A stretch of 63,261 nt of DNA from the NCBI RefSeq assembly GCF_000317595.1, contig NZ_AEJC01000537.1, positions 1 through 63,261 on the forward strand, written 5' to 3'. Position numbers and translations under genes: made by a program. Below are positions 7,693-16,900 of this stretch, piece by piece; within the stretch, counting starts at the first letter, position 1; every line of letters begins with the position of its first letter. The notes under the pieces are model-generated. The model saw nothing but the letters and a program-made list of their open reading frames with translations. It was not told the DNA's origin and did no database searches. The stretch comes from Streptomyces ipomoeae 91-03 (lineage in GTDB: Bacteria; Actinomycetota; Actinomycetes; Streptomycetales; Streptomycetaceae).

Positions 7693-9147
7693 ATGAGCCT
7701 CTGGACCTCCCTCGAACCCGCCTCCACGACCGTGGACCCGGGTGCCAGCACGACCGTACGACTGCGCCTGCGCAACACCGGTGACGTCGTCGACGAGTAC
7801 CGCTTCGAACCGGTCGGCGACCTCGCCCCCTGGACGACCGTCGAGCCGCAGACGCTCCGGCTGTACCCGGGGACCACGGGCACCGTGGAGCTGACGTTCG
7901 CCCCGCCGCGCACCCCGGACGCGACGGCCGGCCCCAACCCGTACGCCGTGCGGATCACACCGACCGAGCACCCGGAGGCGACGACGGTTCCCGAGGGGAA
8001 CCTGACGATCACCCCGTTCACGGAGGTGCGGGCGGAACTCGTGCCGCACACCGTCAAGGGACGGTTCCGGGGGCGGCCCAAGCTCGCCGTGGACAACCTC
8101 GGCAACACCAAGGTGACCGCGTCGGTCAGCGGCAGCGACAACGGGGACCACCTCTCGTACGACATCCACCCGAGCAACGTCCAGATCGAGCCCGGCCGGG
8201 CCGCGTTCGTGAACGCCACGCTGAAGCCGCGGCAGATCATCTGGTTCGGGTCGAAGGAGGAGCGGCCGTACACCTTCGCCGTGCAGCGCTCGGGGGTCGC
8301 GCCGCTCGGCGTCGACGGCATGTATGTGCAGCGGGGGTTCCTGCCGGGCTGGCTCGCCACGTTCCTCGGTGTCTTCCTGGCGCTGGCGATCACCTTCGTG
8401 ACGCTGTGGCTCGCCTACAAGCCGCAGGTCCGCAGTGACGCCAGGGAGAAGACGGAGCCGGCCGCCGTCAGCACGCTGGAGCCCAGCCCCGAGGCACCGG
8501 CGACCGCCCCGCCGCCCATGCCCACGGCTCCCCCCACGCCCCAGCAGCAGCCGGAGGAGGAGCCGGAGGCCGCGAGCAGCGGCGGCGGAAGCGGGGGAGG
8601 CAGCGGCGGCGGGTCGGACGGTGGCTCCGAGGAGAAGAAGAAGTCGGTGCCCACGGCCGCGACCGCCGTCAACCGGTTGGCCGCGTCGGACCCGGGCGGC
8701 AGGCACATCTGTTACCGCGCCTATGTGACGGGCAAGGGCTGGACGGCCCCGGAGTGCGACGGCGACATGGCCGGTACGGTGGGCCAGAGCAGACCGATCA
8801 AGGCCCTCAACATCGCGGTGGCCGGTGTCGGCGGCACGGCCAGCGCCGCGTTCGTCCACAACCCCGACTCGACCGACGGCAAGGGCACCTACAACGGCAA
8901 GCCGTGGTCCAACGCGCCCGACGGCAGCGACAACTACTTCGGCAGCACCAAGAAGGACGCCCCGGACATGCTGGGCTTCACCATCAACGTCGACAACGGC
9001 AACAAGGCGGTCTGCCAGGCGGTTCACCAGAAGGACAGGGGCTGGCAGAACCTGGCCTGCGACAAGCCGAACGAAGGGGATCACTGGATCTTCGGGGGCA
9101 CCCTCGACAACGGCGTCTGGCTGGAAGCGGTCAAGTTCACGGTGTGA
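7693..9147 (+). CDS. Single-pass membrane protein of the eCIS locus (CisA-type)
   Basis: 484 residues. Residues 1-215 form two beta-sandwich (Ig-like) domains (TSLEPASTTVDPGASTTVRL is typical of the first). A strongly hydrophobic helix at about 219-242 (LATFLGVFLALAITFVTLWLA) follows without a signal peptide, giving a cytoplasmic N-terminus and an external C-terminus. Then come a Pro-rich and (GGGS)-like linker (250-320) and a C-terminal domain (335-484) with two WxxP-containing blocks around HICYRAYVTGKGW and GTVGQSRPIKALNI, reminiscent of ChW (clostridial hydrophobic W) repeats. Streptomyces eCIS loci carry a membrane protein of this layout that is thought to attach cytoplasmic particles to the membrane; the assignment rests on layout and position. 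It is 8 bp downstream of the cargo gene. Confidence 0.78.
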   Translation: MSLWTSLEPASTTVDPGASTTVRLRLRNTGDVVDEYRFEPVGDLAPWTTVEPQTLRLYPGTTGTVELTFAPPRTPDATAGPNPYAVRITPTEHPEATTVPEGNLTITPFTEVRAELVPHTVKGRFRGRPKLAVDNLGNTKVTASVSGSDNGDHLSYDIHPSNVQIEPGRAAFVNATLKPRQIIWFGSKEERPYTFAVQRSGVAPLGVDGMYVQRGFLPGWLATFLGVFLALAITFVTLWLAYKPQVRSDAREKTEPAAVSTLEPSPEAPATAPPPMPTAPPTPQQQPEEEPEAASSGGGSGGGSGGGSDGGSEEKKKSVPTAATAVNRLAASDPGGRHICYRAYVTGKGWTAPECDGDMAGTVGQSRPIKALNIAVAGVGGTASAAFVHNPDSTDGKGTYNGKPWSNAPDGSDNYFGSTKKDAPDMLGFTINVDNGNKAVCQAVHQKDRGWQNLACDKPNEGDHWIFGGTLDNGVWLEAVKFTV

Positions 9148-9211
9148 GCGTGTGAGGTGGGGCTCCGGGGAAGCCACCGACCGGGTTGGGGCGCGGTCGG
9201 TGAGTGGCGGG

Positions 9212-9711
9212 CCGTCGACTCCGGTCGGCGGTCCGTCAGTCGCTCTGCGCCCTGGCCCTCGGCCCCCGGCCGTCGGCTCCGGTCGGCGGTCCGCCCCTCG
9301 GGCTGTGGCCTGGCCCTCGGCCCCCGGCCGTCGGCTTCGGCTGGCGGTCCGTCCGTCGGTCTGTGCCCCGGGCCCGGGCCCCCGGCCGTCGGCTTCGGTC
9401 GGCGGTCTGCGCCCCGGACCCGGGCCTCCGGCTTCGGCTGGTGGTCCGTCCCTCGGGCTGTGGCCTGGCCCTCGGCCGCCGGTCGTCGGCTTCGGTCGGT
9501 GGTTCGTCCGTCGGGCTGTGGCCTGGACCCGGCCCTCGGTCGTCGGCTTCGGCTGGCGGTCCGTCAGTCGGTCTGCGCCCCGGGCCCGGGCCTCCGGCTT
9601 CGGCTGGCGGTCCGTCAGTCGGTCTGCGCCCCGGGCCCGGGCCTCCGGCTTCGGCTGGTGGTCCGTCAGGCGGTTTGTAACCCGGGCCCCGGGCCCTCGG
9701 GTCGTTCCCGC
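9212..9711. repeat. Array of about nine degenerate 43-58 bp tandem repeats between convergent genes
   Basis: The 578 bp between the convergent stops at 9147 and 9726 consists almost wholly of GC-rich repeats built on 'cggcttcggctggcggtccgt', each followed by a ctg(t/c)gcc(c/t)gggcc segment. Two neighbouring units (from about 9546 and 9597) are identical over 51 bp; others diverge and vary from 43 to 58 bp. Several frames stay open simply because the repeat lacks stops, but none has a start with a ribosome site or a recognisable domain. I read it as non-coding. Confidence 0.8.
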
Positions 9712-9725
9712 CTCCTGCCGGGTGG

Positions 9726-11837
9726 CTACCAGTTGCCCTCGCCCGGCACCAGGCGGCCTGCCTTGCGGTACTCGCGGCGGGCGCCCTCCAGCAGATCGGC
9801 CGTGGTGACCGGTCCGCCCCGCCCGGCGGCGGTGTACGCGGCGGTGACGACCGCGCTGCGGATGGCACCGCCGGCCAGCTCGAAGTCGCGGGCGACCGCC
9901 GCCGGTTCGGTGTCCCCGGCGCACGGCACATGGGCGAGGCTGTGCCGCCACAGGGCGAGGCGCTGCTCGGGGTCCGGGAACGGGAAGTCGACGACCATGT
10001 CGAGCCGCCGGGTGAACGCCTCGTCGATATTGGCCCGCAGATTGGTGGTCAGCAGGGCGATGCCGTCGAAGGACTCCAGCCGCTGCAGGAGATAGGCGCT
10101 CTCCATGTTGGCGTACTTGTCGTGGGAGTCCTTGACCTCCGAGCGCTTGCCGAACACGGCGTCCGCCTCGTCGAAGAGCAGCACCGCGTCGGTGCGGTCG
10201 GCCTCGGTGAAGATCCGTTCGAGGTTCTTCTCGGTCTCGCCCACGTACTTGTCGACGATCGAGGAGAGCTGCACGACATAGAGGTCCAGGCCCAGTTCGG
10301 CGGCGACCACCTCGGCGGAGAGCGTCTTGCCGGTGCCCGACTCGCCCGCGAACAGCCCGAGCACCCCACGCCCCCGGCCGCCCCCGGCGCTCAGCCGCCA
10401 GTCGCCGAGCACCCGGTCGCGGTGCCGGGCGCGCAGCGCGAGTTCGCGCAGTTGGGCGAGGGGCTTCTCCGGCAGCACCAGGTCGTCCCAGCCGACGTCG
10501 GGGCGGATCCGGCGCGCGTGCCGCTCCAGACCGGACGCGGACTGCTGTCGGGCGGCGAGCCGCAGATGGGCGGCGGTCACCTCGGTGCCGTCGAACGCCG
10601 CGAGGTCCAGCGCCGCGCGGGCGGCCCGCTCGATCCGGTCCCCGCCCAGCCGGTACGGGGCGACCGTGGCGGCCAGGTCGAACCCCGGCCCCTGCGCCCC
10701 CACCCCGAGCGCCGCCGACCAGACGTCCACCGCACCCGCCGGCGGCCGGGGCGCGTCGAGGACGAGCGGATCACGCTCGCACCACTGCGGGTCGTACGGC
10801 CGCGACCCGGCGAACAGCACGGTCACGTCGTCGGCCGCCGACAGTGCCCGCAGCAGCGGGCCCGGCCGCTCGGGAAGCGGGGACACGACGAGGGCGCGGG
10901 CGCCCAGGCGGGCTTCCAGGAGGAGGCGGGGGAGGAGGTGGAGGTCGGGGGCGTGGCTGGGGATGTGCCCGCGGGAGTGGCCGGGGGGTTCGGGTTCGTC
11001 CGCCGGGGGTGTGAAGTGCAGGGCCTCGACACCGGCCGAGCGCAGGGCTGCCGCCGCGCACGCCGTGCCGTCGCCCGGGCGGTGTTCCCGCAGATAGACG
11101 CTGAGCGGGGCGCCGCCCAGCCGGGTGGCCAGCCGGGCCGTGAACCCCTCGTCGTACGGCCCCGGGGGCGCCGCGAGCGGACGGACCTGACCGGTGAGCG
11201 CGGCGTCCGGGGCGTCGTCGCCGAGCAGATGCGCCACCAGCCGGTCGGGCACCCGCAACGAACGGCTCAGAAAAGGCCGTTCGGACTCCTCCACGCTCAG
11301 CAGCCCGAGCGCGGTCAGCGGCGCGGAGGGGCGGAACCGGGCGCGCGCCTCCGCGAGATGCACCGGCAGTCCGCACAGATCGAGCGCGAGCCCGGTCGTG
11401 GCCCGCCGTCTGCCGACGTCGTCGTTGAGATACCCGTACAGCGGTTCGAAGGAGCGGTCCAGATCGGGGGCGAGGGCGATCAGGAGGATGCGGGTGTCCA
11501 GCTCGGTGAGGCCGAGGCGCGCGGCGAGTCGGTTGAGCCGGTCGGCGGCGGGGGGTCTCGTACCTTCGTACGCCTCCACCTCCCCGTACGTCTCCACCTC
11601 CCCGTACGTCTCCTCCTCCGCCTCCTCGAACACCGAGGCGTACGACTCCCGCGCGGGCCGCAGCAGGTGTCGTACCGCCTCGTCGGAGAGGTACAGGCCC
11701 CGTAGCGGGTCCCCGGCGGTGGGGTCGTCGACGCTGCGGGCGGCGACCAACTCGGCGACGCGGTCGCGGAGTCGGGCCAGGCGGGTGAGGAGGGCGCCGC
11801 CGGGTGAGGGGGTGGTGCGGGGGGCGTGCGTGGTCAC
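9726..11837 (-). CDS. eCIS-associated AAA+ ATPase
   Basis: 703 residues starting at a GTG that overlaps the stop of the upstream DUF4255 gene by 4 bp. The N-terminal ~420 residues are an alpha-helical region found in AAA proteins of phage-tail-like systems, with an acidic duplicated TYGEVETYGEVE stretch near residue 85. The C-terminal ATPase has Walker A GESGTGKT (about 496-503), Walker B LLFDEAD (about 552-558), a sensor region LLTTNLRANID and arginine fingers in FTRRLDMVV. Such ATPases sit in almost all eCIS loci and are thought to help assembly or cargo loading rather than sheath recycling. Function is by family and context. Confidence 0.92.
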   Translation of the reverse strand: MTTHAPRTTPSPGGALLTRLARLRDRVAELVAARSVDDPTAGDPLRGLYLSDEAVRHLLRPARESYASVFEEAEEETYGEVETYGEVEAYEGTRPPAADRLNRLAARLGLTELDTRILLIALAPDLDRSFEPLYGYLNDDVGRRRATTGLALDLCGLPVHLAEARARFRPSAPLTALGLLSVEESERPFLSRSLRVPDRLVAHLLGDDAPDAALTGQVRPLAAPPGPYDEGFTARLATRLGGAPLSVYLREHRPGDGTACAAAALRSAGVEALHFTPPADEPEPPGHSRGHIPSHAPDLHLLPRLLLEARLGARALVVSPLPERPGPLLRALSAADDVTVLFAGSRPYDPQWCERDPLVLDAPRPPAGAVDVWSAALGVGAQGPGFDLAATVAPYRLGGDRIERAARAALDLAAFDGTEVTAAHLRLAARQQSASGLERHARRIRPDVGWDDLVLPEKPLAQLRELALRARHRDRVLGDWRLSAGGGRGRGVLGLFAGESGTGKTLSAEVVAAELGLDLYVVQLSSIVDKYVGETEKNLERIFTEADRTDAVLLFDEADAVFGKRSEVKDSHDKYANMESAYLLQRLESFDGIALLTTNLRANIDEAFTRRLDMVVDFPFPDPEQRLALWRHSLAHVPCAGDTEPAAVARDFELAGGAIRSAVVTAAYTAAGRGGPVTTADLLEGARREYRKAGRLVPGEGNW

Positions 11838-12559
11838 TGGGACCGTGCTCCGATGTCCGGGGCGGGCGCGAGATGCCGTGGCCGGTGGGCGCGCTCCGGC
11901 GAGTCCTCCAGGGTGCCGTCGATGCCGCGTACGCGTACGACCGCGCCCTCCGTGACCGGCGGGCCCGCGTCGTACTCGGGATAGGCCGGGACGGGAGCCG
12001 TCACGACGACGTCGAGAGACGGCTTCAGTTCGCCGCCGAGGGCGGACCAGATCTCGGCGAGGGACCGCGACTCGGCGTGCGGCCCCGCCACGGTCAGCGG
12101 CACGGACAGCCCCAACGCGCCGAGCGCGCCCGGAAGTTCACGGGCGGGCAGCAGCTCGTGCGGGAGCAGGGTGGCCAGCACCGCCGAGAGCAGCCGGTGT
12201 TCGTCCTGGGGCTGTTTGGTCCAGGCGGTGACCAGGTACGACAGCCGGAACCAGCGGGGCGGCAGGCGACGGCGTACGACGATGTCGCGCTCGTCGCGGA
12301 CGGGGGCCTGGCCGCGCTGGCGGCGGGAGGTGTCCTCGCGGATGTCGTAGAGGTAGGCGTTGACGGTGGGCGCGTTGCGGCGGGCCGCCCAGTCCCGGGT
12401 CGGGGCCTCGAAGGAGACGTCGATGCCGGAACCGGCCAGGGCGCCGCCCTCGATCAGTGTCTTGAGGACCTCGTCCACCTCGTGGATCACCGTCGTGCTC
12501 CCGCTCCGTACGTCCTCGTATGCCCCTCTCCTGCGCCCGTCGCGCGGCCCGCTCGTCAT
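11834..12559 (-). CDS. DUF4255-family eCIS protein (putative tail terminator/cap)
   Basis: 241 residues from the ATG at 12559, with GGAAGA 8-13 nt upstream; an upstream extension to 12790 reads as low-complexity His/Arg and overlaps the regulator gene, so I reject it. Sequence after residue 20 (STTVIHEVDEVLKTLIEGG, VNAYLYDIREDTSRR, RWFRLSYLVTAWT) is the DUF4255 signature. DUF4255 proteins cap the sheath/tube end in contractile injection particles. The tail (DAGPPVTEGAVVRVRGIDGT) is variable. It is co-translated with the AAA+ ATPase. Confidence 0.9.
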   Translation of the reverse strand: MTSGPRDGRRRGAYEDVRSGSTTVIHEVDEVLKTLIEGGALAGSGIDVSFEAPTRDWAARRNAPTVNAYLYDIREDTSRRQRGQAPVRDERDIVVRRRLPPRWFRLSYLVTAWTKQPQDEHRLLSAVLATLLPHELLPARELPGALGALGLSVPLTVAGPHAESRSLAEIWSALGGELKPSLDVVVTAPVPAYPEYDAGPPVTEGAVVRVRGIDGTLEDSPERAHRPRHLAPAPDIGARSQ

Positions 12560-12713
12560 GCCGGGTCTTCCGCTCGCGTGCGGCCGAGGCCTGTGCCTGT
12601 CGTGTGTCTGCCCCCGATGGTGCCCTTCCGGGTGTCCGTCCCCGCAGGCGTGGCGGGGACGTCGTGCGGGCAGACCGTGGTGCCCAAGTGGCCTGGTGCG
12701 GATGCCCGTTCGA

Positions 12714-13730
12714 TCAGATGTAGCCTTCCCGGAGGGCATAGGCCACGGCGTGTGCCCGGTTGCGAAGGTGCAGCCGGGTGGTGAGGCCATGCATCACGTT
12801 CTTGACGGTGCGTTCGGAGTACGACAGCTTGCTCGCGATCTCCCCGGTGTCCAACCCCTCGGCGACGAGCCGCAGGACGTCGATCTCACGCGGCACGAGG
12901 CCGGAGAGCGGCCCCCCGGCCCGACCGGCCACCGAGCGTTGCAGGGTGCCCACCTGGTTGATGAGCCGCCCGAGCAGATCGGCGGGCAGATCCCCGTCGC
13001 CCCGGGCGGCGGCGATCACGGCCTGCGACAGCCGGTGCGCGGTGGCCTCGTGGCGCCACACCACGGCCCCGACGCCGCACTCGATGACATCGAGCAGTTC
13101 GGACTCGCGGATCGCGCTCACCACGAGCACGGCCCGCGCGCCGTCGCTGCGCACGAGTCGGCGGAGCGTCGACAGCGTGGTCTCGTCCGGGGTGTCGCCG
13201 ATCAGCACGGTCACGGTGCCCGGCCGGGGCTCGGCGCCGTCGACCAGGTCGATCACCGGGTGCCCGCGCAACTGGCTGAGCACGCCGGCGCGGGAGAGCG
13301 GGTCGGAGGTGTGGACCGCGACCGGGATACGGCGCTCGGGATTCGGGGCGCGGTGGTCTGCGATGGGTCGGCCCGGGTCCGTCGTGGTCCAGCCCGGGTC
13401 CATTGTGGTCCGGACAGGGGCCGCCGGGGTGCGGGTCGGGTCGGCCGGGGTGCGGATCGGGTCCGCCGTCGCCCTGCCTTGGTTCGTCGGGGTCCGGATC
13501 GATTCCGTTGTGGCCCGGGCCTGGTTCGTCCTCGTTCTGCCCTGGTCCGCCGTGGTCCGGATCGGTTGCGTCGGGGGTCTGCCTGAGTCCGTCGTCGTCC
13601 TGCCCTGGTCCGTCGTGGTGCGGAGCTGGTCCGCCGTGGTCCGGATCGAGCTGTACAACCGTTTCTCCCATGTCTGCCATGTCCGCGATGGCTGCGTGTC
13701 CGCAGCTCGCGCGGTAGCGGCTGTGAACAC
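12714..13730 (-). CDS. LuxR-family response-regulator-like protein next to the eCIS locus
   Basis: The C-terminus is a GerE/LuxR DNA-binding domain (GLVPREIDVLRLVAEGLDTGEIASKLSYSERTVKNVMHGL, about the last 65 residues). It follows a receiver-like domain starting RIPVAVHTSDPLSRAGVLSQL; the usual acidic pocket and phospho-Asp are not obvious, so it may be an atypical receiver. Ahead of that are about 100 residues of RTTADQG-like repeats. The start is uncertain: GTG at 13730 (AGGAG about 14 nt upstream) is listed; TTG at 13658 (GGGAGAAA upstream) or ATG at 13403, after the repeats, are possible. It is divergent from the large LuxR gene and precedes the DUF4255-ATPase pair, so it may control the injection-system genes. 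Confidence 0.78.
   Translation of the reverse strand: MFTAATARAADTQPSRTWQTWEKRLYSSIRTTADQLRTTTDQGRTTTDSGRPPTQPIRTTADQGRTRTNQARATTESIRTPTNQGRATADPIRTPADPTRTPAAPVRTTMDPGWTTTDPGRPIADHRAPNPERRIPVAVHTSDPLSRAGVLSQLRGHPVIDLVDGAEPRPGTVTVLIGDTPDETTLSTLRRLVRSDGARAVLVVSAIRESELLDVIECGVGAVVWRHEATAHRLSQAVIAAARGDGDLPADLLGRLINQVGTLQRSVAGRAGGPLSGLVPREIDVLRLVAEGLDTGEIASKLSYSERTVKNVMHGLTTRLHLRNRAHAVAYALREGYI
13353..13660. repeat. Degenerate short repeats encoding (R-T-T-x-D-x-G)-like blocks
   Basis: On the plus strand a gtcc(g/t)ccgtggtccgga-type motif recurs at roughly 15-45 bp spacing. Read on the minus strand in the regulator frame it gives T/D/R-rich blocks with GC-rich third positions, so it looks coding there. 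It lies directly ahead of the receiver-like domain. Confidence 0.6.
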
Positions 13731-13969
13731 CGCAGTGGTCGCCGCTCCTGTGACGGGAGTGGCCGACGGGCTCCGACCACACTCCTGTGAGCGGTGCGGC
13801 GCGGGCAATCGTGGACGACCACGAGACGCACCACGAGATCGGTGATGACCCCGCCACGAAAGCCGACGACCACGACCGGTGCACCATGACCGCCCGTCAC
13901 ACGTCTACCGAAGCGGGCCACGCCCCGGCGACCAGGGCAACCCGGGACCCTCTACGACAGGAGACAGCG

Positions 13970-16900
13970 ATGTGCGGACCGGAACCGCTTCTCGAACGCG
14001 AGGACGCCCTGGAGCTGCTGGTCGCGGAGGCCGCCCGGGCGCGAACCGGAACCGGCCGCCCGGTGCTGCTCAGAGGTGCCACCGGAACCGGCCGCACCGC
14101 GCTGCTGGAGGCCGCCGCCGAGCACGCGGCGGCCGAGGGCATGCGCGTCCTGCGGGCCCGCTGCTCGCCGGAGCACACCGCCGTACCGTTCGACACGGTC
14201 TTCCAACTCCTCGCCCACGGCCCGGAGTTCGACGCCGTGGCGGAGGAGGCGCCGGACGCGCCCGGCACCCCGCCGCACCGCGGCAGGTTCGCCCGGCTGT
14301 GGCGGCTGCTGTGCTCGTACGCGGCCGAGGCCCCGCTGATGGTCGCCGTGGACGATGTGCACTTCGCCGACGTCTGCTCGCGGCGCTGGCTCGTCGAGAC
14401 CGTACGGCGGATCGACCGATTACCGGTGCTGCTGGTGATGACCGAGCGCAGCCAGTACGACATCGACCCCCCGGCGGACGGCCTCACCCACGCGCTCTCC
14501 CCCTCCCTCGTCCACACCCTCACCCTGGCCCCGCTCGGCCCGGACTCCATGGCCGAACTGGTGCGTCACGCCCGGGGCGGCAGCGCTCCGGCGGACTGGG
14601 TGGACGAGTGCGTACGCGCGAGCGCGGGCAGCCCGCTGCTGCTGCGTGCCCTCCTGGAGGACCTGCGGAACACCGACACGGAGGGCCTCGCGCACGCCGA
14701 CGCGGGCGCCCTCCCCGACACCTGCGCCGCGCTCTATCCCGGCGCCTACCCGGCCGCCGTCTCCTGGTGGCTGGACAGCGCCGGACCCGCGACCACCGAG
14801 GTCGCACGGGCGCTCGCCGCGCTGGAGGACGGGGGCGGGTGGGGAGATGGGGCCGGATGGGGGGACGGGCTCGGCTCGGACGCCAGGGGTGGCGCGGCCG
14901 GTCGGGGCGAGGGGGATGCCAGGGGTGGCGCGAGCAGCCGGGGTGACAGGGGTGTGGGGGATGTCCGGCGTGGCGCGCCCGGTCGGGGTGACGGGGATGC
15001 CGGGGGTGGCGTGGGCAGCGGGGGTGACGAGGCCGGTGGGGATGCCGGGCGTGGTGCGGCCGGTCGGGGCGACCGGGCCGGCGGGGGTGCCCGGCGCGGC
15101 GCGGTCGGCCGGGGCGACAGGACCGGTGGGGATACCTGGGGCGGCGCGAGCAGCCGGGGTGACAGGGGTGTGGGGGATGCCCGGCGTGGCGCGGCTGGCC
15201 TGAGGGAGAGGGGCGGTGTGGACGCCCGGCGTGGCGTGACCGTCTGGGGTGGCAGGATCGGCGGCCCCACCAGGCGCGGTGCGGTCGGCCGGGGCGACAG
15301 GACCGGCGGCTTGGTGGCCGACGCCGCGCTCCTCGCCCGGACGGCGGATGCCGACCCCGCCCGAGTGACGGGCTGGCTCACGGCGATGACCCGCCTCGGC
15401 CTGCTGCGTCCCGACCCCGACGGACGCCCCCGCTACGCCCACCCCCTGCTCCGGGACGCGATCCTCGGCGGCTGGCCCGCCGCCCGGCGGCAGGCGGCCC
15501 ACCAGCGCGCGGCCGAGGCGATGCGCCACCGGGGCGACGGCGCCGAGGCGGTCGCCGGACAGCTGCTGCGGTCCGCCCCCGTGGACAGGGCCTGGGCGAC
15601 GGGCGTGCTGCTGGACGCCGCCGACCTGGCCGTCCGCGACGACCGCGGCGAAGACGCCGTGGCGTTCCTGCGCCGCGCCCTGGACGAGCCGATGTCGCCG
15701 GGCCGCCGCACGGTCGTCCTCACCGAACTGGGCTCACTCGAATACGCCACCGTGCGCTCCACGGCCGGGATACAGCGCCTCACCGAGGCGCTGAAACTCC
15801 CCGGCCCGCCCCAGGACCGGGTGCGCGCGGCGGTGGCGTTGGGCACCGTCCTCGCCCGCCGGGGCGAGGCCCGCGTGGCGATCGACGTCCTGCGCGACCT
15901 CCAGGACGAGCACCTGACCGGCCACCCCGACCTGGTCCGCACGGTCCACACCGCCTCCGCGCTGCTGTCCGACCACGACCAGGGCGTACGCCAGGACATG
16001 TACCGCTGGCTCCGTGAGACCGCCGAGCGCTCCCCGGCGCTGGTCGGCACCGCCGGACAGGCCCTGCTGGTGCGTTACGAGTCGACGGCGGGCCTGACCT
16101 CGGCGGAGTCGGCGATGCGCCGCGTCCGCGCCCTGCTGGCCGAGCCCGCCGAACCCCTCTCGGAGGCCTTCCTGCTGGGCACCGCCGCGGCCGTCGCCCA
16201 GTGGGCGGACCAGTTGGACGAGGCCGAACGCCTGGTCTGCCGAGGCCTCGCCGGACAGCGCGCCTCCCTGCTCCACCCGATGCACCAGGCCCTGTTGAAC
16301 GTACGCCTCGACATAGCCACGGCACGTGGCGCGTACGCCGAGCTGACCGAACTACCCGAACTGGCCGAACTCCTCGCCGACTCGGGAGCGTCGGGCCCGA
16401 CCGAGGGCGGATCCGAGTCCGCGAACGCGCGGGCCCACGCGATCATCGCCCTGGTCGAGACGGGCCGTACGGAGGAGGCCACCCGCCTCGCCGACGACTT
16501 CGACCTCCAGCACACCCACGACTGCTGGGAGGTGAACCGCTTCCTCTACGCCCGAGGCGTCCTGCGCGCCGCCACCGACGACCCCGCCGGCGCCCTCGAC
16601 GACTTCCTGGAGTGCGGCCGACGCCAGACGGCCAGGGACGTCCTGAGCCCGGTGGTCACCCCGTGGCGCGCGGCCTCGGCCGAATGCCACCTGACCCTGG
16701 GCCGCCCCGGCGAGGCGCTGGCCCTCGCCGAGGAGGAGCTCCACCTCGCCACGGTGTGGCACACACCGCGAGTACTGGGCCGTGCCCTGCGCGTCCTGGC
16801 CATGGCAACCGGGGGCCGCCGAGGCCTGGAACTGGCGGAGAGGGCGGTACGGATGCTGCGGGAGGGGACGGAAGGGGCCGCCGGCCCGGCAGAGGGCGAC

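Noticed and set aside
9212..9711. CRISPR-like interpretation of the repeat array
   Set aside because: Units vary in length (43-58 bp), have no constant repeat with unique spacers, and no cas genes are present.
9157..10095. Plus-strand frames of 158-327 residues in the repeat spacer
   Set aside because: Open only because the GC-rich repeat lacks stops; they run into the antisense of the ATPase gene and lack any domain or start signal.
12886..13887. A second minus-strand frame with DPDHGGPG-like repeats starting MADMGETVVQ
   Set aside because: It overlaps the LuxR regulator in another frame with poorer third-position GC; the LuxR frame carries recognisable domains.
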